Source of the DNA: Daphnia pulex
Lineage: Eukaryota > Arthropoda > Branchiopoda > Diplostraca > Daphniidae
NCBI RefSeq assembly: GCF_021134715.1
Contig: NC_060018.1
Location: forward strand, 4,977,501 to 5,041,500
DNA length: 64,000 bases
Reading direction: 5' to 3'
A model generated the notes under the pieces. It was not told the origin of the DNA and made no database searches. It saw only the letters and a program-made list of their open reading frames with translations. Every line of letters begins with the position of its first letter. Position 1 is the stretch's first letter. Positions 1-12,700 of the stretch are shown one piece after another. A program made the translations under genes and the position numbers.

Positions 1-291
1 TCATAAGTTCATCCTCAGAAAATGCTAAATTAATTCGGGTAATCACATTACCAGAATTTAGAATACATTTAGAAAAGCAAACAGACACCAAGTGGAAATA
101 CCGTCAGGGACTGCTGATCGTGCTGCAATCCATCGCCTCAATTTCTTCAGCGATCTGTCACGAATTTTCTTCTCGTTAGAAGCCAACTTCCGGGCGAAAT
201 AAATCTCGGGTGTCATCTTATTGACAGCATTTTCGATTTTATTCCTGGGAGCATTTATGCTTTTCCCACGTGTTTTCCTCGAGACCGCCAT
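1..291 (-). CDS. RRP1: RRP1 (Nop52) rRNA-processing protein, 5' part only
   Basis: The first coding exon is 102-291 and starts with MAVSRKTRGK. The stretch TPEIYFARKLASNEKKIRDR followed by SLKKLRRWIAAR matches the N-terminal signature of RRP1/Nop52 proteins (human reads PPEIQLAQRLAGNEQVTRDR, then a basic KLRKYI segment). A 77-bp intron (25-101, GTATTT..TTTAG, phase 1) leads to a second exon at 1-24 that continues AFSEDELM, parallel to the human FTHDELLK. The gene then runs off the left edge. RRP1 is a nucleolar protein needed for maturation of large-subunit rRNA. The upstream in-frame region to 510 is open but unlike the family, so I start at the ATG at 289-291. Family assignment is from recognised motifs; only about 71 residues are visible. 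Confidence 0.8.
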
Positions 292-3200
292 GACTGCAAA
301 GAGAATCTTGCAGACGACGCTGTACTGACAATATAATACGCCAACCGTTCTTTTGAATATGCAGAAGCCTCTTCTTGCAACTTGTTGTGGGAACCAGATG
401 TCGCGCTCGCAGCTGCTCGAAGGCAGTGCGTTTAATTTAAACGGTATCTCACGGCTGCTCACGATGTCGTAAACAGTTCCCTGATAGGGATTCCATTTTC
501 CATAGCACACGAGAAATTAAAATCCCATTAAAATATCAACGTTACGACGTTACATCTCCCCCAAAAATGGAAATCCCCAGCATCCGGATTCCGTCGTTAA
601 TTCAATTTAACTGCACACTTTATCTGTATGTCTGCGCTAAAAAGGAATCAGGATATCGTAAATTCTTTTAAAATGTACATTTTTTATATTAAAAACAGAT
701 TTTAAAAAATTTAAAGCAGATCGATTCCAGAGGGAAACGCTCGTGAATCGGATTTCTTTGTAACTGTTTTAGCTACCATAAAAGAAGTACGTAGTTACTT
801 ACTCTGATTACACTAGAGCTAATGCTAAGTATAAGTTTTGCGTTAAAACGAGCGCTATTATTATAAGCTGTTAGGTGATCTACACACAGATATTGTACAA
901 GATGATTTTCTATGGGAAATCGTTGGAAAGTTTTTCCTGACGGGAAACGAACCAAACAGAAAAGGGGGGAAAACAAAATTCAAACAATACATAAGTGGCT
1001 CTTTTCTGTTGAATGCGACATAAATATATAAAGTGCTGGCTCAGAGTGCTGCTGCTGTGATTGGGAGAGAAACAAATGGAAATGTCGCCATGTGATGCCA
1101 ATCCGATGAGACAAGCGACAAGCGTTTTTGGGTGCGTGCGTCTGTGTTTGCTTGCCTTATTCCCACCACACACACACCACAGCGCCACTCCAAAACGGTT
1201 TCAGCCTGAGCCTCTTCTCGCTGCAGCAATTAGCTTTCAAAAATAAAAAAAATAAAATGAAATAGGAAGCTCTCGGGTAGGTCCGTCCTTTCATCTTCCT
1301 CCTCTGTCGTCATGACAACAGCCGACAAATATACACGGCACAATCAACAGGTACCGATTGCCGTGGTTTCAACTATATACACATCAGAAGCTCCATTCTC
1401 TGTCCATATGTATACATGCAGACGTATACTATATGCTACATATAGGGGCCGGCCCACATCCACTTCACTTTGCCGTGGCCGTATTTGATTCGGTGCGGGC
1501 CTGGCGACATTGCGCCATCCGGCTCGACGGCTCCTTCCCTCGTCGTCCGCCGTAAAGTCTCTTGTACGCATTTGACCTGGCGTCTCTAACGCCGTATGGC
1601 CCGGCCCGACGTCTCGAAACCACTCAACAAATCAAAAAGCTGCGAATACACACACACACACACACAGAATGCTCAGTCATGTGTGTGCATATAGCTGCTA
1701 CTATACAGCACACACACTCTATAAGTTGTTGGACGATGATGATGCCGGGCATGAAGATCGAATCGATGTCAACAACAACTTATAGTAAAAAGGTTTTCTG
1801 CTCTATAGCCAAACCCGTTATCATGATTTTCATTTTTTTTTTCTTTTTTTTTTACTTTTGTTCGGTTCATTTTTGGATTGTATTATTTTTCTTTTCCCCC
1901 TTGCATTTCCTTCCATCAACCATAACAATAACAGCGACACAGCACTTAAGCTATTCAGTTGGGTGGGTGAAATGGGGGGGTCTGCTGCTGTGCTGTACTA
2001 CGGCGCGCGCCGGAGATAACCCCAAAGAAATCCAAGTAGAGTCGCCCATCACCGTCTGAAGATGATGACAGATGGCTGGGGCGTATAGTATATAGATGTT
2101 CTTATTCAAGTTTTTTTTCTTTTTTCTCGGCCGGCCGTTGATTCGGCAGAATATGGAGTGAACATATCCTGTACTGCATATCCCCAGGAGGAGGAACGAC
2201 ACATATCTTTTCCTTTGACACCAGAAGGAAATGTTTGAGTATATTTAGAATAAACGACGACACAAAAGAAAGAAAATGAAAGATGTTCTTCTTCATATAT
2301 ATACCTGACGACGGTTGGAAAAATAAGGAAATAAAACAATACAACCGAGAGATCTCATTATTTGTCTACACGGGAGTTCTTTGTGTTTGTTTGCTCTCTC
2401 ACTTGAGACAATTTATGAACCGAACCATTTTGTTTTTCTTTTAAGCTGAACTGGTTGTTAAACTAAACATCCATTTGTATATATATATCTTCACCAGCGG
2501 GGGGTCGTCACCAAATTGGCATGGAAAATGGATTAGTCGAGTTTCGGGGCTTGCCGAGACTTCTTCTTCTTTTTTTGGTGGCGGGGAGGGAGCGGCCCAG
2601 GAAATGAATAGATAAACAAATTAATTTTCCCAAGTGAGTTGAGTTGGAAAAAAGAAAAAAACTGGAGAGAAAAAAAGGACAAATTGCGGCCGAACAATAG
2701 GGCAGTCTGGAAGGGGGGAAAAAAGAAGAAAAAAGGAGCGACACACGCGATGGAATAAAATATGGGAGAAATCTCTCAAAAAGCGGCTATGGCTCCTACA
2801 GCCAACACACACAACCTGTTTGCGCGCCCACTCCTTGACTCACGCCTCCTTCTCTATCCATTAGACATTTATAGACATACAGCCAATTATGGAGTAGAGA
2901 GAGAGAGAGAGAGAGAAGAGCACCCAAAATGAGTACTATGCGACAGAAAGCGGCGGATAGGCCCCCGACCGACCCGGGCAGACATGGCAAGAAAAAGGGA
3001 CGACGAGAGAGAGCAATAGTGCGCGCGCTCCACTTAAGTGGAATACCGTAAAAAAAGAAGAACCAAATAAATAAATATAAGTATAAGAGAGAGAGAGAGA
3101 GAGGAAAACAGTACACAGGCGCCATGTATAGATAAAAAGCAAACAAATTACACGCACTCCCAGCGTGTTTTTGTTTGTTTTCTTACTGTCCTTTTTATTT

Positions 3201-4817
3201 TTCAAAAGGTAGCTACGGATGAAACCATTTTTTTCTTTTGACTATATATTGAGTCTTGTTCTTAGTTCTTTCCCTTTCGTTTATTTGGCGCGCTGATAAT
3301 CAGTTTTGAATCGCCTCCATTGACAAACAACCCGAAATCAGCCGATAAGAGACAGCAGGAAAATAAAAAAAAAGGTGAAGTGGTCGGCGGAAAGTGACGG
3401 CGGCGGTGGGTGGACAACCTTTTTTTTATTTTTGGTTTCTTCTTTCTTCCCCCCTTCGAAAGAATAACGACAGACAAATTTCGGCAAATCGCCGAGTTGG
3501 TCAAAGTGCCGGTATCCTATTGATCGTCGCTTGTTATAGATGACGCAACCCGGGCGACGCCAGCGTGACACGTCGAAAGTAACCGCAGACGAGTGATGAC
3601 TGATGAGTTGCGCACGTACACTATTATACTGAAACTGCGACAGAAAAACTGCTGGCGAACATGTTTGAAATGTTCAATGTTGGGGGGGGGGGGGCATTTC
3701 TGAACTTAGAGAAAAGAATGAAATTTATTTTTTAAGGGGAGGAAAAATAAAAAAAGGACAAAGCAACCAGATTGTGTGTTTGTTTTTTTCCTTTTTGTTT
3801 TGGGAGTCTGCTTTCGGTTTTGGCTGCCGGTTATACATGTCGCGCCGCGACGAGCCGACCGACGACGACGACCAAAAAGGTGGAAACGGCGCCACTGCGC
3901 TCTTCTCTCATCGCCCAGTAGAGACTTTTGGGTTTGGTCTTCTTCTTCTTCTTCTTTTATGTGTCGGTTGCTGGTCGTTTCCGCGACTGGCACCAGACCG
4001 GCTGTTGGTGTCGTCGTCGTCCTTTTTCTTTCTTCTAAAATATTTTTCGACGGAATTGTAATAAGAAACCAGCAATTTCCAGAAGAGTCATTATGACGTT
4101 TGCGCCCGTCTCTTTCATCATTTTTTGGTTTCAAGGTAGGCAAGGAAAGGAAAAAGGAAAAAAGAGTTATAGCAGCGGTAGATTTATTTCGTCAACTAAT
4201 AAGGCCCTTGCAAGGTGAAGAAGAGTGAACGCTGAGGATGGCAGGAGCCGCTAGACAAGACGACCAAACAAGTCGAAGAAGAAGAAGAAGAAGAAGAAAA
4301 AAGACGGCTCCATTGTTATCATTGTGTCTATAGACAAGTTGTTACAACTAGCAGCGACATGGCGCCAATGCAAGCAGCGCAGTCGACTCCTCATGAGACA
4401 CGCACAATTCCCTTTCAGCGCTCATCTCCGTGTCTGTGTGCCCGTGCGTCCTGTCAACTGTCGACTGGCCCAACACAATAAAGGGCAAACTCTTCTCTCT
4501 CTCTCTCGAAAAATGTACATCATTGCTTCTATTAATATCTCGTATAATACGTACAGGATTATTCATTATGTAATTTACAATACAATTTTGAGGAACACGA
4601 AATAAAAATTATTCAATTCGATTTCTCATCAACAACAAATAAACGGGGGGGGGGGGATAAAAGCGGAATGAAACGACGGCGGACGGTTGGCGGGCTTTTA
4701 ATAAATCCCGTGTGGGTTTTCGATGTTTGAATTATAGGCGCGGGTAAATAGTATAATTTACAAATATAAAAAATTTGGCAGCAAAGAGACAATAATTCCG
4801 GAATGAAATGGACAAAT
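292..4817. other. Non-coding stretch, 5' flank of RRP1 and 3' flank of gremlin
   Basis: I see no convincing exon here. Reading frames are short, overlap on both strands and coincide with simple sequence. Visible structure is low-complexity: a (GA)n run at 2896-2916, (GAA)n at 4275-4298, a 13-G run at 3682-3694 and a 12-G run at 4645-4656, plus many A- or T-rich tracts. The part next to 4817 probably includes the gremlin 3' untranslated region. Coding exons of an unfamiliar fast-evolving gene could be missed. Confidence 0.6.
2896..2916. repeat. (GA)n microsatellite
   Basis: A pure GA run of about 10 units in non-coding DNA. A shorter one lies at about 3087-3102. Confidence 0.85.
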
Positions 4818-5435
4818 TCAAGAAGAGGATTCCGGCTGCATGCATCGGCACTGGTTGATGATGAGGACTCGTCTCCGGCGGATGTTGGGCACCAGCGAGG
4901 GACATTTGAGAGTGACAGTGACCCAACTGGTCCTCTTTGGCTGGCAGACGGCGCAAGACCGGAAGGCTTTGGCGGTTGCGGCGATACCTGCTCCGCCGAG
5001 GACGGCACCGGCCGCCTCGTCTCCTTCTCCCCTGGCCACTTGCCGATCCGTTCCGTCGTCCTCCTTCAGCTGATTCTTGGGGATGAAAAACGAATTGCAC
5101 TGGCCGTAGCAGAAGCGATTGAGGACCGTGGCGCTGAGACATTGATCCTGGCCGATCCGCTGGATGAGCGGCTGCGACTGGCACCAATCCTTGCGCAAAA
5201 AGCGCCGTTTCGTCACGATCAGAGCGTCTTTGGGGCTCGTCTGCAACAGGTTTTTCGCCGTTTCCGTCGCGTTCAGCTTCTCCTCGTCCGTGATGGCCGG
5301 CGGAGCGGCCGTCGACGTCCGCGATCGACCCCCGTGGTGATGCCGGTGCTGTCTGAGCTCCTGTCCCGACGCCGGATCGAACAAACATCCGACGAGCAGG
5401 AAGACGGACACGAGTAGAACACCAATTCGAAGCAT
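4818..5435 (-). CDS. Gremlin-like DAN-family secreted BMP antagonist
   Basis: A single exon encodes 205 residues. Residues 1-24 are a signal peptide (MLRIGVLLVSVFLLVGCLF, with likely cleavage near ASG). A His/Arg-rich linker follows, then a C-terminal cystine-knot domain from about residue 85. Its cysteines are at 85, 99, 109, 113, 161, 164, 178, 196 and 198. The blocks NRFCYGQCNSFFIPK, SCAVCQPKR, TVTLKCP and INQCRCM are diagnostic of gremlin/DAN proteins. Such proteins bind extracellular BMP ligands and block receptor activation. The RRRR at 186-189 may bind heparan sulfate. An unusual Gly/Ala/Glu-rich insertion of about 35 residues (roughly 124-158) separates FIPK from SCAVC, where gremlins have only a few residues. 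The start is the ATG directly before the signal peptide; the frame is open further upstream, but that sequence is not secretory. Confidence 0.88.
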   Translation of the reverse strand: MLRIGVLLVSVFLLVGCLFDPASGQELRQHRHHHGGRSRTSTAAPPAITDEEKLNATETAKNLLQTSPKDALIVTKRRFLRKDWCQSQPLIQRIGQDQCLSATVLNRFCYGQCNSFFIPKNQLKEDDGTDRQVARGEGDEAAGAVLGGAGIAATAKAFRSCAVCQPKRTSWVTVTLKCPSLVPNIRRRRVLIINQCRCMQPESSS

Positions 5436-5620
5436 GGCCACCACTTTTGTTGAATAATTTGAAAAGATTTCAAATCTAGAAACTGGTTCGGAGATGATGA
5501 AACCGAGTTGTGTGTGCGTGTGTCTTGCGATACGATAAGTCGACGATCGTGTGAATTTGGGTTTCAAAAGAGTCGCCGAGTAAGTGTGGCCAACATGACA
5601 CTGGTTTGGCGGTTTTGGTT

Positions 5621-5662
5621 CAACTGAACTTGCCACTGGGATGATCCACGAGCGTATATATA
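5621..5662 (-). promoter_or_regulatory. Candidate core promoter of the gremlin-like gene
   Basis: Reading the minus strand, TATATATAC starts at 5662 and an arthropod-type initiator TCAGTTG lies at 5627-5621, with its A at 5625. The spacing (the best TATA register is about -33) is slightly long but acceptable. This would give a 5' UTR of about 190 bp. TATA-like words are common in this AT-rich DNA, so it is only a candidate. Confidence 0.35.
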
Positions 5663-7229
5663 CACAGCATGGTACAATAACACGTCTACACACTTTGTGG
5701 CTGCTATACATCTACTACTACTTCTTCTTCTTCGGCTACCGCGTGCTCTCTCTCTCTCTCGTCTTCACAGTCCACAAAACACACATCTATACAAAGAGTC
5801 GCCAACGTATAGGAGCCCTCACTGTCTAGACCGGGAGGGCTGCTCCTAGAGTGGGGTGGTGGTGGTGGGCAGGAAAGAAAAATAAAAAGAAAAAAGAGGA
5901 GGCAGTCAACCGTGTGTGAGAAGAAGAAGAAGAAGAAGAAGAAGAAAGACGTCGTCGCGTATATCCCCCAGGTGAATTCGTTAGGTACTTGTGTTGGGCG
6001 GTATATATACGATATGTACATGTTGCTCTCTCTGTGTGTACATGCATTAAAAGGAAAAAGAAAGAAAGAAAAAAAAACATTTTTTTTTTCTTTATTATAA
6101 TAATTTTTTTCTTTTTCTTTTTACCATGGATAAATAGTATGGTGGATATGCTAAATGCATATGCTGAACAAGCCCGAAAGAAAAGAAAGAGAAAAAAAAA
6201 GTGACGGGCGACAGGCGCCGGTCGCGCTGATGCGTCAGACCGTATAGTCCTCCTCCTGCTCGTAGTTTTTTTTTTTTCCTATATAAGAATAAATTTAGTT
6301 TGAAAACAACAACAAGAAAATAGCATAAGAATGTGCGTACGTGTGTCGATGCGAAACCGGCCGCCGGCAGATCCGGCTGTAGTATCTCTGCTCTTAAAAG
6401 AGAACGCGGACGTAACTTTGTTTTCGTGAGACTGCAAGTCAATCGCCGATATAATTGACTTTTATGGCAAATCCAATTAATTTCCCTTAGTTTTCGTCTG
6501 CTGTTGTTGTTGTTGCTGTTTCATTCGATTTGCCAATTATTTCGGATGCATCCTCCTGTAATTGGTTAGAGGCTGCCTAAAACAAAATAAAAATAAAAAG
6601 AGAAAATTCAATTCCCGTTCTTCCATCCGTGAAAGGGCTCGCAGGACAACAATGTTCAAATTAGTCAGTAAACAACAAGCAGGACAACATCTTTCGATAT
6701 AATCCGCGTGTATTTGATTTCCTTTTTTCTAGTTTCTTTTCGAGACCAATAAATCCTTCCCCATTTGTGTCGTCTGGCAAGCAGTAACCATATTTGCGCG
6801 ATATGAATCGTAACAGTTAAGTTTTGTTTGATGGTTTTGGGCAGGGTAATAATGATATATAGTTATATAGAATAATAAGGGAAATGACAACAAACAGTCA
6901 ATATCAATACATTTGAGGGGGTGGGAGGGTGTTATGTAGTTATTAGTTAGTAGTTCAGTAACAATTAGCTGGTAATAAAGCCCTTCAAGAAAGAATTCAA
7001 AAGAGATTTTAGAATTTGTCGACCAGATGATTTGTGATGCGTTTAACGAGAAACTGCGATAAAAACAAATTGGAAATTTTATCTGGGCGGCAAATCAAAG
7101 AATGGAACATAAAAACAAATGCGAATGTATTAACGAGACCGTGTGTTTTTTCTTTCAGGTTCAAGAAGAAAGATGTTGCGTTTAAAAAAAAAATGATCCG
7201 CCGGATGACATTTGCTGGATTCTTGGCGT
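5663..7229. other. Intergenic DNA between gremlin and 7B2
   Basis: I recognise no gene here. A (GAA)n tract lies at about 5919-5946, and a strongly A/T-homopolymeric patch at about 6040-6130 mixes A8 and T9 runs. The right end should contain the 7B2 3' UTR, since that gene stops at 7230. Confidence 0.55.
5919..5946. repeat. (GAA)n microsatellite
   Basis: Nine GAA/AAG units upstream of the gremlin-like gene; a similar array lies at 4275-4298 on its 3' side. Confidence 0.85.
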
Positions 7230-9724
7230 TTAGGCAACGACCCGGTTGCCTTTCTTGGCTGCAATTGGCAACTTGTCTCCCTGCAGGTAAGGATTTTCGC
7301 TCTAGGGAGGATAAATAAAATAAAAACATTTGGCCTTTACTATTTTGTAAAATATCTAAAAACAATTATTTGGTACAAATTCCTCCTTTTTAATTTGTAA
7401 TCGTGAAATAAAATTGAAGATACAAATCAATGTTCTAATAACAGAAAGGGACGAATTCACTTACGGTTGATTGATTATCGGCACCGGCCATTTCGACGGC
7501 TTCGTGAGCGCGTTTTTTCAAACCCGTCAATTCGTCATAATACTTTTAAATTTTCCGACGGCAATCGAGAATCCAAACGGAACAAAGAAACATAATTGAC
7601 GAGATGAAAATAAAAAACCGAAATGTAGCAATAACAAATCAAAATCAAAGAATAAATAGGAAACTAATTTAATGAATTTGATTTACGACAACTCACCTTG
7701 TCTGCAAAGAATTTCTTGGACACCAGTGACTTGTGTTCCCCCTTAATAACCGAATAAAAAACGTGTTTTCCAAGATGACGCCATCGTAATTACATAGAAT
7801 CTTTGGTCTACCTGGAAATCGGACATGATTTTGCGGATGGCCGTGTCGACCATGTTGGCCGTGGCGCGGTTCTTGTCGTTTTTATGGTTCAGCGACGAAG
7901 CGGGACAATCAAACTACATAAGAAATAAAGAAGACATCAATTAACCAATGTAATAAAACTGCTGGCAATGTAGTAATAATCCCAACTTGCCATATGTTCG
8001 GTGTCGCACATGCAATCCTGTGCCGCCTGATATTCGCGACTGAAGGCGGCCGTGTTCTCGAATTCCTCCAGGCATCCGTCCTCGGCTACCAAACAATGTA
8101 ATTCATATCATTTAAGCTAATTAATACAGCGACTTAATAACCGAGTTGTTACCAGTGTATCCAATGGGGCATGGATTAGGCGGATTGCAGTAGGCCGGAA
8201 GAACATTCTCGGTCTTGCCGGAGGAGCTGGACGGCGTCGAGACTTTGACAGAACCCGTGGGCGTTCCTGCGCAGCAAAAGTAAATGCCTTTCGTTATTGA
8301 TACAATCACGACATGGAAATTGATGGAACAAGAAAGAAGGAAAATATTCTTCTCTCGTCTAAAACATGTGATCTATTTTGGAGGGGTAAGGGACACGTGA
8401 TTCCGAAGTTCATTAGAGGCGGCATTGACGACGCCCAAAAGTTTGGCCCGAGCTCCCATTCACTTTTTTTATCAAAGGCCAAGAAAGTGGAACATGAAAT
8501 TAACGAGATGGCAAAATTCGATTTCTGACAATTTCCAATTTTTTAGTTTTAGTTTGCCTTTCACTTGGTAATTATTCCGGCAGGTAGAAACTTTTTTTCA
8601 TTTTCCCCCCGTCTAATGCAGAACTTGGGGGGATATATAATTGAGAAAAATAATGAATCGGATATACCTGATGGAGGTTGATCATCTTCCTGTTGACGAG
8701 AGAAGAGCGAACTGTGTTTGAGATACTCCTGGTCGCGCAGTGACAGGCCCAGTCCGAGACGTTCGCGAGGTTCGTTCAGACTTTCGGGGGCTTCTTCGTA
8801 TTCCTTCATTTCACTTTCCGTTTCGCTGGTTACCGATGGGCCCATCATCATGTCTTCGTAGCTGTTGGGATACGGACAAACAACCCCCAAACGAATATAG
8901 AATCATATCAAACAAACAAAAAAGTCGGTGGTTGTTGAGAATTATATACATAGTATAGAGAACAATCATTGCAATTGAATTTGAAAATAACCTCGGCAAA
9001 GGATAATCGAGGTAGCCTTCGGGAGCATCAGCCAACATCTTGTCGCCCAGGTGATTCATGATTCCGCGTAGGTAGACATCCGAGAGCATGGTATCCTATA
9101 GCAACATCCGAGTATTGCGTCGTTATATAATAATAACAAATTGATAATAACAAAATCCTTTTGGGATTATTTTCAATCCAGTTGACTAATACCACATCAA
9201 CAATTCGTTTAACAGCCATAGAATAGCCGAGTGAATGTGTTACTGTTACATAGATTAGGGGTGGATACCATAGCAACGGGAATTGAACGAAGGTTATAAG
9301 ATTGGCCAGAGATTTGGGTATATACGTGGTGGTGACTAATCGCCCGTCAAATCTGTCGGTGATTTTCGAACCTGTCAGCCATTGATGATGTGCGTATTAA
9401 TTTCTATACCTGGTGAGAGCGGAAAGCCGTGGCCAGGGCGACGACGCAGCTCAGGAATAGCAGAGAAACCATCCGACCTGTTGCTGATCGTCTAAACACG
9501 GATCAAAATAAAATCACAAATGAAATCAAATCAATCGACATTATCCGACATTCTGAGCAATTATCAAACAGATTTACAGACCCAAAAATGACCACCTTGT
9601 GAAATCGGTTGAGTCAAACAAACATGGCCACACACACACCCACACATAGCCACACATATTGATGTTACAAACCAAAATGTCCAAAATGATTTGCTTACCT
9701 GCGGGTAATGGTAGTAATCAGCAT
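7230..9724 (-). CDS. 7B2: Neuroendocrine protein 7B2 (PC2 convertase chaperone and inhibitor)
   Basis: Ten coding exons: 9724-9699, 9491-9410, 9095-8992, 8861-8668, 8266-8153, 8085-7991, 7913-7812, 7741-7697, 7542-7465 and 7301-7230. All phases agree and the product is 303 residues. A signal peptide (MVSLLFLSCVVALATA) begins at residue 16, so the second Met is an alternative start. The family core AYCNPPNPCPIGYT, then AEDGCLEEFENTAAFSREY, is unmistakable. The C-terminus SENPYLQGDKLPIAAKKGN is the PC2-inhibitory peptide (vertebrates have NPYLQGQRL, then VAKK). 7B2 escorts proPC2 through the secretory pathway, and its C-terminal peptide blocks PC2 until cleaved. A basic KKR lies about 19 residues upstream of NPYL. 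Intron 6 (7990-7914) uses a GC donor. A TCACTCAGTCC initiator-like word at 9799-9789 may mark the start site; no TATA box is visible. Confidence 0.93.
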
Positions 9725-12700
9725 TGTATAAATGTCTGGCCGCCGTTCGTTGAATGAATTAACCTTAATTAGAAATGGAATGAATATGGACTGAGTGAAA
9801 TGAGCTGCCGAAAAAAGAAAGTCAACCGTACACAGAGAAGTGATGAGTCTTTGGTCGATTCACGAAACGGCCGTGCTGGTTCTCGTTCTACGGGTTGGAC
9901 GACTTGCACGGCACAAAGACGGGGCTCTCTGGCGGATTCAACATGGCCGCCACCCTTCCGCGCCCATCGATTTTTTTCCCGACGGGTTCTTCTCTTCCGT
10001 CCCGCCCTCTTTGACGTCGTGGCGCTTTTGTTTCCCGCGCAAGCGTCGCCCGTCTCTCTTTTCTCCCGACAACAACCGCCCGCGCGGGATAAAACTTTCG
10101 TCCGTTTTGAATTGAAAAAACAATTTTTTTTTTTTCAATGGAAATCTACTTGACTTGCAAGTTGCCATAACAGCAGATTTGCTTACCAAATTGAAATTCG
10201 TCGAATTCAATTGTCTTTCTCCGCTCGCCCAAAATCACCGGAACGCTTCCAGCGGAGGAGCGAAGAAAAGACTCTATTGGCTAAGAAGGGCGTCTACCGT
10301 CGTCGAATTCTAGTCCGTCTGTCGTCGTTCCAAATTGATGCGATTTGCTGGGCAAAGAGTTGTCGTCGTTGTAAAAAGGTTTTTTCTTCTTTCTATGCCA
10401 ACGATAAAAGGTGAAGGGGGAACCGCCGTGATGTATAGAAATTCGCACAAATAATAATATTTAAAAACGAAAAACGAGCGATGAAAGAGCGAAGGTGTCG
10501 CGCCGGGCATTGTCGCTGTCAAAGAGAAGGTTGAATGCCACTATAAACGCTCGGCGCTATACGTCGTCGGGTCACTCGAAACGAGTAGATTGGTACAAAA
10601 AGGATCAAACAACCAAGTGGTTCAACCGCCAAAAGTGCATACTGCTGCTGACTGCTGCTCTATTCGCCCAATTTAATAGCGTACATGACTCTGTACGTAC
10701 ACATCATGTGCTCGTCGAAGCGCATAGACATCGAAACAGGACCCAACTAGAACATGGACGCCCAGTGGAAAAAGGAATAAAAGAAAGAAAAAAAAATTTG
10801 AACGAACAAGAAAGCGGATTGGTTCGTCGATTTGTGAATGAAAAAGACTCTCTCTTCCGAACACGAATATTCCATGTAGAGTTTTTCTTTATCTCCTTCG
10901 CAGTGAGGCCTATATCGATCGTGTGGAGGTCCTCGACGCGCCGCCGAGGGAGAATATACACTCGGGTTGGTATGACGTCAATGCCCCCCCGCTGGTTTAT
11001 ATTTTTCTTTCCCGCGATCGTTGGTCGTCTCTGACGTCTATCCTTATCTCTCTCGTCTTATCGAAGCCTCTGCGCTTAGAGCCAGAGAGCGGAGGGAAAA
11101 TGATGGCCAAATCCGTGGGGTGTAAGCCATAACGCACATCAAGCACAGTCTCAGATATAATATGACAATTCCAAACGACTTGTGTGTCTCTCTCTTTTTT
11201 TTATTATTCCATCGCCGAAAACTTTGCCGGGACCAAAACAAAAAAGAAAACAAAAAATCTAACAGTCTAGACTTGGCCTGAGCTAGAAATTTATGGCCAT
11301 CAGCATCAAATCTCGTGCGGGAGTTGCTTGCATATTCAGGGGATTTGAGAGAGATATACTTCGCCTTTCGGCTTGGCTTATTAATGGCGAGGAGCAAGTT
11401 TTTCGTGGAATTCTCCTTCACAATAGACTCCGAGGCCCATCGAATTTTTATGAACGACGCCATTCTGCTCACAGATTGCAACAGTTCGGGGTTTTCTCCC
11501 TGGGAGACCTTTAATTACTCTTTCAACTTGTGCAGTGAGCCTCTTTGGCTGTCGGGGTTTCTCTTTTTTTTTTCTCCTACGGCCGTGTCTAAACTCCATC
11601 AGGGCCGTGTTAATTAAAAGTAGCGGACTCGAATGTCACCACACTCATTAACAGAGCCGTAGTGTGTGTGTGTGTCGATTCCCCTCCCGAGCAATTATTC
11701 GAAGCAAATGTCAATAAAAATAAAAAAAAGTTTTCGTGCTGAAGCCACGGATCGAAGCGGGAGACAATCAGTACCCATAAATAGAAATCTGTCCCATGTC
11801 ATCAGTACCCACCGGTGACGTGTGCGTGTATCGATTCGGCCGTCCGTCAAAAAGAATTCCGTCTACCCTCAAGGACATGACACACACAGCAAATAATCGT
11901 CGCCATCAATAAAGATGGAAAATGCGCCCAGAGTTTCTGAATAAGTTAGCCGGTCAGAGTCGGGGAATAATATTTGGAAGCTATCCAGCAGTTCTCTTTT
12001 ATGAATGAGACGGCCGATGAGCTGCAAACAACAACAAGACGCGCAGCGTAGTCGCCGAGTTGGGCCGACGGGGTGGTGGCGCATTTCCACCCTATCAGCA
12101 GAGGGTGGCGTTATGTTGCACGGCCTTATAAGGTTGTGTATACGTACACGGAATATTCCGGGCGACGGCGGTATTGAGCGCCGCTCTCCAGAGTGCAATG
12201 ACGTCAATCTCGGGATCTTGTTTTTCTTTCTTCCAGCCCTGTTCACTATGCGCGACTGTCGGCGGCTCGTTCCTCTATGTACTGCGGACGGAGGCGACAG
12301 CACCGAGAGCATGAATGAAACGATGTTCCCACGCCAGCATCTGCCAACTCACGAGGCAACTGTCGTCCCATTGTTCACCAACAAATCGTCTCGTCTCCCG
12401 TGCAAATCCTTCCATCAGTTCGATTCACAAAAGTCAACATTTCATGACGCCATTCCTTTTTTTTCTTCTTCTTTTTTATTGGAGAAATAAACCAATTAAG
12501 ATTTTATTGATCGCTCCCGATGACGGCAGAGAGCGATCATCATTCACGTGAAAATTTGTAACTCTTTTTAAGATTTGACTGCGGCGATGATGAAACCGTC
12601 CATAGTTGAATAAACACACGAGAGCCACGCAGCTTTTCATCTTTCTGCTCAAGTTTTGTAGTTAGTCTAGTACATAGGGAAAAAAGGGGCTCTTTTCAGC

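Noticed and set aside
4803-5417. 204-codon plus-strand frame opposite the gremlin gene
   Set aside because: It is the reverse complement of a clear cystine-knot coding exon and has no recognisable domain of its own.
8313-8528. 71-codon plus-strand frame in intron 4 of 7B2
   Set aside because: It has no known motif and lies wholly inside an intron of the opposite-strand gene.
11044-11617. Overlapping frames on both strands of about 70-145 codons
   Set aside because: Several frames compete over the same bases, none shows a domain or clean splice structure, and most start without ATG.
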